Assembly (NCBI GenBank): GCA_964578835.1
Contig: CAZOEL010000024.1
Coordinates: 12,481-76,480, forward strand
Direction of reading: 5' to 3'
Source of the DNA: CAZOEL01 sp964578835
Lineage (GTDB): Bacteria > Desulfobacterota > Syntrophobacteria > Syntrophobacterales > Syntrophobacteraceae
DNA: 64,000 nt
The notes below the pieces were generated by a model that did no database searches, was not told the origin of the DNA, and was given only the letters and a program-made list of their open reading frames with translations. The position numbers were made by a program, and so were the translations under genes. Shown piece after piece: positions 14,877-21,814 of this stretch (positions are counted from its first letter, which is position 1; every line of letters begins with the position of its first letter).

Positions 14877-17865
14877 ATTGCGGGTCAGGGCACGTGCAGT
14901 CGATATGTTGGGACGACAGCAAATCGCCGGCATTCCAACCGCTATTCACGAATTGTTCAAGAATGCTCATGATGCATATGCCGAACGAGCCGAGGTCGAC
15001 TACTTCCGTCGCACGAAGGTTATGGTCATTCGCGACGATGGGTACGGCATGACGCGCAGTGATGTGGAAAATCGATGGCTGACCCTTGGGACTGAAAGTC
15101 GCTTGAAATCCAACCGCCCCGACTCCACAGAGAATTGGACCGGTCCGAAGAGTCTTCCGCGTCGTATGATTATGGGAGAAAAGGGCATCGGCCGTCTGGC
15201 CATCGCCGTTATTGCACCCATCACCCTGCTACTGACGCGGGCCGTACGCGCGGATGGTCTTCACGATCTCATTGCCGTTTTGGTCCACTGGGGATTATTT
15301 GAACAGCCTGGACTGGACATCGGGATGATCGATGTACCCATAGTCGAATTCCCAGGGGGCACTCTGCCCACGCGTGAGGATGTGCACCAACTCGTGCATC
15401 GGGTGCGGAAAAATATAGAAGAGTTGGAGGATCAACTTGAACAGAAAGAGTTCGAACGTTTAAACAGCGAACTCGATAAAGTGAAGATCATCGCACCGGA
15501 TAAGCTGGATCAAACTCTATACAAGTTTGTCAAGAAAGGTGATGCGCCACTGACGCTTTCCGGTGACGGATACGGGACCCATTTCATTCTGTTGCCCACT
15601 GCTCCCGAATTGGATGATGATATCGATGGCGGGGCGGGTGGGGATGCCACAAACCTGGAGAGATTTCTCCTGGGATTTTCCAACACCATGGGGGGTGGCC
15701 AAGCCATTATTCAAACCGAGTTCAGAGATCACCACCTGGATGAGTACCCACGGGAGTTGATAGGTCCGGCCAATTTTTTCCTTCCCGAGGAGTATGAGAG
15801 AGCAGATCATCATATCAAGGGCAATATCGACGATTACGGCCAGTTCAATGGTACGGTCCGTGTTTACGATAAAGTGCACCCGTTCGTCTGCAATTGGGCG
15901 GAGGGGAAAGGCCGACCCATCAAATGCGGCCCTTTTTCACTCGACTTTGCCTATGTCATGGGCAGGCTCAATGAATCGCGGCTCAACTCAGAAGATCACA
16001 AGGCTATAATTGATAAACTAGAGCGGATCGGCGGCTTATACATCTACCGTAATGGCATACGAATACTTCCATATGGCAACACGGATTATGATTTCTTGGA
16101 GATTGAAAAAAGAAGGACGAAAAGCGCACACGATTGGTTTTTTTCTCATCGGCGTATGATGGGCCATATAGCCATTACTCATGAAGAAAACCATACTTTG
16201 AATGAAAAAGCCGGGCGGGAAGGCTTCAGGCAGAACCAGGCGTACCGGGACTTTCGTGCTGTTCTAATCAACCTGTTCGAGAGGTTGGCGAAAGAATTTT
16301 TTAGGGAGGATGCACCTCAGTCGGAGGCCTATTGGGAACAGCGTCAGCAGATTACAGCTGAAGCGGCATTGCTCGCTAAACAGAGAAAAAAAGCGGAAGA
16401 GCGTCGGAAGAGCTTTGGAAAGCAATTGGATGCTTTCTTTGAAACGTATGAAACGAGAAAGTATGATCTATACGTAGAAGAGATCCAACAACAAACCGAC
16501 GAAAAGCTAAAAAGACTTCTGACCGTTGAAGATGACGGCGACTTTGCATTGGGTGCGCGTCAACTGGAGGCGTCCCTTCAGGTCCGGCTTCAAAAATTCG
16601 AAATGGATATAACGATCACCAAACCCCGGGGATTGTCTCTGTCTAAAAAGCTGGAAAAAGATTGGGCCGCTTATCAACGGATATCTACTGATATTCGTGG
16701 TAACGTCATCGATCCCCTGCGTAAGGAGATCGATTGCAGGATTCGTGAGGCTACCGGAAACCGTATAACGGAAGCCCAGCGTAGAGAATCAGTTATGTCA
16801 CTCCTGGAGAAGCAGAAAGTCTCTCTGGTGCGCGAGGTATCCGGTTTACGCAACGACGCCCATGCCGCACATGAAAAGATGAGACAGACGCTGAAAACGG
16901 TACTTCGCGAAGAATTCAGTCAATTCCGGCAGACGGTTGAGAGACTGCTGGTTGATTTCACCAGGCGGACAGCACAAGACCCTGATGCATTGGAAGAAGC
17001 CCGTGGTGAGTTTGAAAGTGAATTACTGAAAATCCGCGAGCGAGAGACATCGCTTCTCGAGGCCATTAAACGACAGATGACCGATTTTGCTGAAAGCTTG
17101 AAAGAGCGTGAAACGGTGGATGATCGTGTTGGTGCTCTTGAACAGCAAACACAGCGGTTGGAAGAGCAACTGGAATTCTATTCCGATTTCGCCCAAATGG
17201 GCATGGCCGTAGGCATTTTACAGCATGAATTCGAGAAGACCGCCAGGGATATGCGCACGGCCATGCGGGATATAAAGCCATGGGCCGACGGAACGCCTGC
17301 ACTCAATACAATTTATAAACGTCTGCGAAAATCTTTTGATCATCTTGATGGTTACCTGAAAGTACTCGACCCGCTCGGACGTCGGCTCTACCGATCGAGC
17401 GTGAGTATCTCTGGTGACGAGATCCGAATGCACTTGTTGCGGATTTTTGGTAAGGAACTCGATGAGTCTGGTATTGATCTGACAGCCACTAACGGATTTA
17501 TTAATAGGAGCGTAAAATGCCACTCCTCAGCCTTGCTGGGAGCCTTCATCAATGTTGTGGATAACGCCATTTACTGGGTCGTCAACGGTGCGAAACGTGA
17601 GAAGGCTATCCGCCTGGACGCAGATGGTGAGGGACTTCTGATTTCAAACACCGGTCCGGGCATTGAAGAACGCATGCGAGAACGGATTTTCGAATTCGGA
17701 GAGACAACCAAACCCGGTGGACGCGGTATGGGGTTGTCCATTTCCAGGGATGCGTTACGGAGGGAAGGTTTTGACCTTGAGTTGATCCGGGCTGGAACCA
17801 ATGTTGAACCCGTTTTTCGTATCAGGACGGCCATCAAAGAGGTGGAGGAAGAAGATGACGAGTAG
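14869..17865 (+). CDS. MORC/MutL-like GHKL ATPase fused to a histidine-kinase core
   Basis: 998 residues with two separate GHKL ATP-binding modules. N-terminal: ELFKNAHDAYA (N box, E28/N32/D35), RDDGYGM (G1, about 55-61) and GEKGIGRLAI (G2, 103-112). A predicted S5-like segment follows (GLYIYRNGIRILPYG, about 385-400), as in MORC/MutL/Hsp90 ATPases. A long charged coiled coil spans about 490-775. C-terminal: a histidine-kinase dimerisation region with GILQHEFEKT (candidate phospho-His at 786) and an ATPase with NVVDNAI (about 895), SNTGPGI and GRGMGLSISRDAL. A GAGGA site precedes the ATG; vsr overlaps by 8 bp. The next gene encodes a receiver-like partner. Predicted cytoplasmic. A DNA-sensing kinase role is inference. 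Confidence 0.88.
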   Translation: MAKLRVRARAVDMLGRQQIAGIPTAIHELFKNAHDAYAERAEVDYFRRTKVMVIRDDGYGMTRSDVENRWLTLGTESRLKSNRPDSTENWTGPKSLPRRMIMGEKGIGRLAIAVIAPITLLLTRAVRADGLHDLIAVLVHWGLFEQPGLDIGMIDVPIVEFPGGTLPTREDVHQLVHRVRKNIEELEDQLEQKEFERLNSELDKVKIIAPDKLDQTLYKFVKKGDAPLTLSGDGYGTHFILLPTAPELDDDIDGGAGGDATNLERFLLGFSNTMGGGQAIIQTEFRDHHLDEYPRELIGPANFFLPEEYERADHHIKGNIDDYGQFNGTVRVYDKVHPFVCNWAEGKGRPIKCGPFSLDFAYVMGRLNESRLNSEDHKAIIDKLERIGGLYIYRNGIRILPYGNTDYDFLEIEKRRTKSAHDWFFSHRRMMGHIAITHEENHTLNEKAGREGFRQNQAYRDFRAVLINLFERLAKEFFREDAPQSEAYWEQRQQITAEAALLAKQRKKAEERRKSFGKQLDAFFETYETRKYDLYVEEIQQQTDEKLKRLLTVEDDGDFALGARQLEASLQVRLQKFEMDITITKPRGLSLSKKLEKDWAAYQRISTDIRGNVIDPLRKEIDCRIREATGNRITEAQRRESVMSLLEKQKVSLVREVSGLRNDAHAAHEKMRQTLKTVLREEFSQFRQTVERLLVDFTRRTAQDPDALEEARGEFESELLKIRERETSLLEAIKRQMTDFAESLKERETVDDRVGALEQQTQRLEEQLEFYSDFAQMGMAVGILQHEFEKTARDMRTAMRDIKPWADGTPALNTIYKRLRKSFDHLDGYLKVLDPLGRRLYRSSVSISGDEIRMHLLRIFGKELDESGIDLTATNGFINRSVKCHSSALLGAFINVVDNAIYWVVNGAKREKAIRLDADGEGLLISNTGPGIEERMRERIFEFGETTKPGGRGMGLSISRDALRREGFDLELIRAGTNVEPVFRIRTAIKEVEEEDDE

Positions 17866-19594
17866 TGATGCCCCACAGTCAACCGACGTGGGCGATGCTT
17901 GGCGCAAACATTGTTTAGGTGCGGTGCGCAGATTTGTGATGAATGCGGTTGTTATCGACAATCAACCAAGACTGGACACGAGGGATGCCGCAGATACCAC
18001 CGTTCCACAGACTGCCGTCGCCACTGAAGATGGTATGGAGTTGAACGGTACTGATACCGATATTGATGACATTCGGGTGACCACTAACGGTGACCCGACA
18101 AGCGCGAATGACGAAGTTCACCCACGCTTGCAGGATCTGGACATTCGTGGAATCTCCGATGCGTTCGCGCAAGAGGAAATTTCATGTGCATTTGTGTTGC
18201 CCGATGAAACCAACGACGACGATGCAATCGTCAAACGATCCCTGGTTGCCGCCATACCTTCGGATATGCTGGTCCTAGACTGGTACCTTCGTGATAAAGA
18301 TCCGGGTCCATCACAAAGAATTCTGCGAGCAATTGCGGAAAATGATGTGGCTGAGAGGGGCCGCATGCGCTTGATATGCATTTACACTGGGCAACCGCTA
18401 ACAGCGGAGATTCTCCGCCTCGCCAAACGCTGCCTGGAGGAAGGAGGTTTATCCTTTGGGCAGTGCGATGGTGTATGCTCTGCACATGGAACTTATCACT
18501 GCCTGATGGTGCTCAACAAACAAGAGATTGGTACCGAGCAGTTGCCAGCTAAGCTTCTGGAAGGGATGACGAAGCTTGCCAACGGCCTGCTTCCCGCATT
18601 CTCCATGGCTGCCGTGGCAGCGGTGCGCCGAAACATGCATCACATAATAGCAAGGTTTGCTTCGGGTTTGGATGCGGCTTTTGTAGCGAATATGCTGATT
18701 ACTGACCCTCCCACGGAGGTTGCCGAACTGATGCGCGAGCTTTTTGTCTCCGAATGTGACACAGCTCTCGGGTTGGAGGGAGTTCTGGACAACTACCTTG
18801 GAAGATCGCAGGTGAATTGCTGGTTTGACCAGCTTGGTCAACCCAAAACAACTAAGAGTTTTAGTAATATAGATATTGACAAAGTTTTTCTGGGCAATCT
18901 GCTGCAGAATGGACTTTCCGAGGGCTTCGTTTCAACAGACAACCATGGCAAAGTGAAATTCCCTGAAAAGCAGCGATGCAAAATTTCCCAAGCTCTTCAC
19001 GGCGAGGACGGAGCATCCAAAGCAGGAGAAGGAAATCTCGCACGATTCGTGGTACTGAAGCGAGAGGCATTCGGCAATACCAAATTCTCTGCTGAGGACT
19101 GGCTGCCATCCCTTACACTGGGAACTCTGATTCGCCAGGATAACAATGAGGGTGATCCCAGGTATTATTACTGCCTTACGCCTGCTTGTGATACGGGCAG
19201 ATTACCCGACAAAGAACGGACGTTCCATTTTCTTGAACTAAATAGAGCAAAGAAAAGTGTGAATCTCCTGGTGGCAGAGGAGGATGATAAGCTAGCAAAG
19301 CTCTTTATAGACCCCAAGCCCATTTATCTTCGATCATTTCTTTTTAGGGGCAATGCCGTTACAGGCCGGGTTCAGGCGAAGCGCATGGCCATAGAGGGAA
19401 GTGCAGATTTGATCTTCTCTTTTGAATCAGCAGAAGCTCACCCTACCAAGTTCATTTGGCTTGGTGAAACACGGCGAAATCGTGCTAACCGGGATATGGC
19501 TGAACTCAATCGTAACTGGTTGCGACTGGGAATTAAAGACTCAGAATATCTTCGACTTTCTGGAAAAGGTGAATTTCCAGACCTGATCGCCTGA
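17855..19594 (+). CDS. Atypical receiver-domain protein with large C-terminal domain
   Basis: 579 residues. The start at 17855 (MTSSDAPQ) has GGAGGAAGAAG just ahead and overlaps the kinase stop by 11 bp; a longer frame from 17801 is not supported. AVVIDNQP (about 31-38) resembles the first strand and acidic site of a receiver. About 60 acidic, low-complexity residues follow, then MLVLDWYLRD with a candidate phospho-Asp at 142 and LICIYTGQ with the Thr at 178, as in response regulators. The remaining ~390 residues match no family I recognise; they contain a predicted helical part and CLTPACDTGRL. It is probably the output partner of the kinase. Confidence 0.78.
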   Translation: MTSSDAPQSTDVGDAWRKHCLGAVRRFVMNAVVIDNQPRLDTRDAADTTVPQTAVATEDGMELNGTDTDIDDIRVTTNGDPTSANDEVHPRLQDLDIRGISDAFAQEEISCAFVLPDETNDDDAIVKRSLVAAIPSDMLVLDWYLRDKDPGPSQRILRAIAENDVAERGRMRLICIYTGQPLTAEILRLAKRCLEEGGLSFGQCDGVCSAHGTYHCLMVLNKQEIGTEQLPAKLLEGMTKLANGLLPAFSMAAVAAVRRNMHHIIARFASGLDAAFVANMLITDPPTEVAELMRELFVSECDTALGLEGVLDNYLGRSQVNCWFDQLGQPKTTKSFSNIDIDKVFLGNLLQNGLSEGFVSTDNHGKVKFPEKQRCKISQALHGEDGASKAGEGNLARFVVLKREAFGNTKFSAEDWLPSLTLGTLIRQDNNEGDPRYYYCLTPACDTGRLPDKERTFHFLELNRAKKSVNLLVAEEDDKLAKLFIDPKPIYLRSFLFRGNAVTGRVQAKRMAIEGSADLIFSFESAEAHPTKFIWLGETRRNRANRDMAELNRNWLRLGIKDSEYLRLSGKGEFPDLIA

Positions 19595-19718
19595 TGATCT
19601 CGAATGTCAAAGGCCACCTCCCATTTGTGAAATGACCTCTCTTATCGAACAGATCGCCTCGCTTCTGGCCAGGTGGGAAAGTAGGGGACGCCCAGGAAAT
19701 TATGCGTTTCTACCAAGC

Positions 19719-19757
19719 AGCCCGGCAGGGTGGGCACAATCTTTATCGTGCCCACCA
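19719..19757. repeat. REP-like repeat (family C), partial copy 3
   Basis: CCCGGCAGGGTGGGCACAAT followed by CTTTATCGTGCCCACC. Half of the family C repeat, forming a hairpin through GGTGGGCAC/GTGCCCACC. It lies in the non-coding stretch 19595-20029 after the defence operon. Confidence 0.6.
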
Positions 19758-19827
19758 TTTTGATGCGCCAGACAAAGAGGATGATGTCTGAAACAAAAGA
19801 TAACCTCACACGATAAGTGAAGTGGCT

Positions 19828-19920
19828 ATGGCGAACTACCGGCGCGCCAAAGCGCTCGGAGGGACTTTTTTCTTCATGGTGATGACTTACCGTCGCAGGC
19901 TTTTGTTTGATCAGGAGGGG
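19828..19920 (+). pseudogene. REP-associated tyrosine transposase (RAYT), N-terminal remnant
   Basis: From ATG 19828 the frame reads MANYRRAKALGGTFFFMVM then TYRRRLLFDQEGSRR, the characteristic start of RAYT transposases (IS200/IS605-like TnpA-REP). After about 30 codons the match stops and the frame runs into a family C repeat, so most of the gene, including the catalytic HUH and Tyr, is lost. A RAYT relic touching the REP-like repeats suggests what once mobilised them. Confidence 0.65.
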
Positions 19921-19922
19921 AG

Positions 19923-20000
19923 CAGGCGGATTATGTTCCCACAATTCATGCCGGTTCTGGGGAAAGGTGGGCACGATAAAACCTGTGCCCACCCTACACG
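19923..20000. repeat. REP-like repeat (family C), copy 4
   Basis: ATGTTCCCACAATTCATGCC, then CTGGGGAAAGGTGGGCACGA and CCTGTGCCCACCCTACACGG, matching the right three quarters of the copies at 10783 and 12901. It lies 9 bp before the right island repeat. Confidence 0.7.
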
Positions 20001-20008
20001 GCTACACG

Positions 20009-20112
20009 GCTAGAATGCGTTTCGGTTTTGCGGGGGTGGTGGAACGGTAGACACTGGAGACTTAAAATCTCCTGGGTGAATGCTCGTGCGGGTTCGATTC
20101 CCGCCCTCCGCA
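20009..20112. repeat. Right 104-bp direct repeat bounding the island
   Basis: Matches 8999-9102 apart from two bases and contains a complete tRNA-Leu(UAA) with 21 bp of leader. The 10.9 kb between the repeats carries the toxin-antitoxin genes and the methyltransferase operon. Confidence 0.85.
20030..20112 (+). tRNA. tRNA-Leu(UAA), right copy
   Basis: The same cloverleaf as the left copy with one change in the variable arm (GCTCG for GCCCG). Here the discriminator A is followed by CCA (20113-20115), so the 3' CCA is genome-encoded. The acceptor, anticodon (TAA) and T-arm are intact, so both copies look functional. Confidence 0.93.
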
Positions 20113-20254
20113 CCAAGAAGTTATGACTTATCGGCAGCTTGTCGATTTCACCACTCGCTTCTCCGTATTCTATTCTCCTTGATTTCCACCTGAAAGCGCC
20201 GTTCTACGGTCGCAAGTCTTGCCAAATCCCGGCTGAAGAGAAAAAGTTGTTCGG

Positions 20255-20581
20255 TTAGAACTGCAACAGGCGGCGCTGAAGCAGCGCCTGCATATCACGT
20301 CGCCCGTCGACGATCAGAAGTACGTAGACGTTTCCAGCCATAACCCGATAAATGATGCGGTACGGCTTGAAGAAGATTTCACGATACTCCCGAAGGCCGA
20401 TGGCCAGCAATTCCTTCGGATAGGCTCCGCGCTCGGGATTTTCGGACAAGCTGGCGAAGCACCTTTCAATCTGTTCGAGGACATGCTCCGCCTTGTCCGG
20501 CGCATCGTGCAACTCTATGTAATCGTACAACTCTTCCAAGTCGCCGGCGGCATCGTCCGTCAAGAATACCTGGAATGGCAT
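20255..20581 (-). CDS. ParE/RelE-type toxin
   Basis: 108 residues of the ParE family: LTDDAAGDLEELYDYI, EQIERCFASLSENPERGAYP, then REIFFKPYRIIYRVMAGNVYVLLI and a C-terminal DGRRDMQALLQRRLL. ParE toxins block DNA gyrase and RelE relatives cut mRNA; sequence alone does not tell which applies. The ATG lies at the antitoxin stop (1-bp overlap), so the pair is coupled. It sits just outside the right island boundary. Confidence 0.88.
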   Translation of the reverse strand: MPFQVFLTDDAAGDLEELYDYIELHDAPDKAEHVLEQIERCFASLSENPERGAYPKELLAIGLREYREIFFKPYRIIYRVMAGNVYVLLIVDGRRDMQALLQRRLLQF

Positions 20582-20856
20582 TAGCCGGCCTTCCTGCGCT
20601 CCCGGAGCTCTTTAATCACTTCGGTAGAAGACTTGACTTTGCCTTCCTCGATCTGGCGGGCGCCAAGCGCCAGAATTTTCAACAGCGCCATGGTCTCCTG
20701 TGTTTGTTCGTAACTTTCGATATCCTGGATAACTACTTTGGCTTCGCCGTTCTGGGTGATAACCAAAGGTTCTCCCTTCTCGCCCAGGGTGCGGACGATT
20801 TCTGCCGCATGCGCCTTGAGATAGCTGATCGGTTTGATTTGTCTGGACAGTCTCAT
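20581..20856 (-). CDS. Phd/YefM-type antitoxin
   Basis: 91 residues. The N-terminal part (IKPISYLKAHAAEIVRTL, then GEPLVITQNGEAKVVIQDIE) is the Phd/YefM DNA-binding fold, and the C-terminal helix (EEGKVKSSTEVIKELRERRK) binds the toxin. GGAGGTGGAAC precedes the ATG. The antitoxin-first order and likely autorepression are usual for this type. Confidence 0.9.
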   Translation of the reverse strand: MRLSRQIKPISYLKAHAAEIVRTLGEKGEPLVITQNGEAKVVIQDIESYEQTQETMALLKILALGARQIEEGKVKSSTEVIKELRERRKAG

Positions 20857-21011
20857 GTTCCACCTCCTTCAAGACATGACCAAATATAGTCCTTAAAGAG
20901 GTCACGAGTCAAGTTGGCCGGCATACGCAGTCCCCAAGATTCGAACCCCTCTTTTGGCGTGCTTCACCAGTCGGGCAGGAACACCCGAGACACAGGGGCA
21001 AAGCCTATGGC

Positions 21012-21041
21012 CATGCGGCTCGATTCCCGCCATCCCCACCA
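21012..21041 (+). other. tRNA 3'-end-like fragment
   Basis: GCGGCTCGATTCCCGC forms a T-arm and is followed by CATCCCCACCA, an acceptor strand with CCA. No matching 5' half (GGGGATG) lies nearby, so this looks like a tRNA scrap left by an old integration. A second T-arm-like piece lies inverted at about 20934-20958. The stretch 20857-21403 contains no convincing gene and should hold the nuo promoter. Confidence 0.35.
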
Positions 21042-21403
21042 AAAAGTTTGATTTTCCAGTGGCTTGCTAAGGAGGCTTTGCAAACGTGAACTATGGGTGC
21101 TGTGGAGACGCATGAGGACAGAGAGCGCTATAATAATTCCCCCACAATTTTGGACAGTATATTGAGCTGATTAGAGAGGATCAAAATCCTTCAAAGGTAA
21201 TTTCAGCCCCAAAACCTTCCTTCACGATTTCACCACTCTCGCAAAGCGCCTCTTCTTTGAGAATTGCCGCCATTCCCCAGCCCTTATTGACTTTCCTATG
21301 CCGCACCTTATCTTGCTTCTAGTTTTTTTCGCAATTGTTTGAGCACAGTCGGCATTCAGCAACTCCCAGTCTACCTTTGTACAGCCTCTCGCGCGAGGAA
21401 TCC

Positions 21404-21814
21404 ATGCAGCAACAACCTTTTGGAGTCTTATCCCCTTGGGAGCCAGGCATTTTCACCCTGACGGTATACGCTCTCATGGTGTTTGGGCTCACGGCTGTCA
21501 TCCTATTCCTCACGAGATGGGCCGGCAGGAAGAAGATAACCGCTGAAAAAGTGAGACCGTACGAGGGGGGAATCATCCCTACGGGCTGGGACCGGTTCCG
21601 CTATCCGGTTCTTTTCTACCTCGTTGGAGCGTTTTTTCTCATATTCGATATCGAGGCGGCCTTCGTCTTCTCCTGGGCCGTCGCCTTCAGAAGTCTGGGC
21701 TGGCAGGGATGGATTCAGATTTCCTTCTTTATTCTTGTGCTGATGGTCAGCCTTTTCTACGTCTGGGCCAAGGGAGGACTCGATTGGGGGAAGCCGGAGA
21801 ATCCAAACGAATAG
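21404..21814 (+). CDS. nuoA: NADH-quinone oxidoreductase subunit A
   Basis: Membrane subunit of complex I with three helices. The start at 21404 (MQQQPFGVLSPWEPG) has GAGGA upstream; an earlier start at 21335 adds a hydrophilic leader not seen in the family. Hallmarks: EKVRPYEGGIIP in the first loop, with the conserved acidic residues near the quinone channel, and FDIEAAFVFSWA in helix 2. First gene of a complete nuo operon; the nuoBCD start lies inside its end. Confidence 0.95.
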   Translation: MQQQPFGVLSPWEPGIFTLTVYALMVFGLTAVILFLTRWAGRKKITAEKVRPYEGGIIPTGWDRFRYPVLFYLVGAFFLIFDIEAAFVFSWAVAFRSLGWQGWIQISFFILVLMVSLFYVWAKGGLDWGKPENPNE

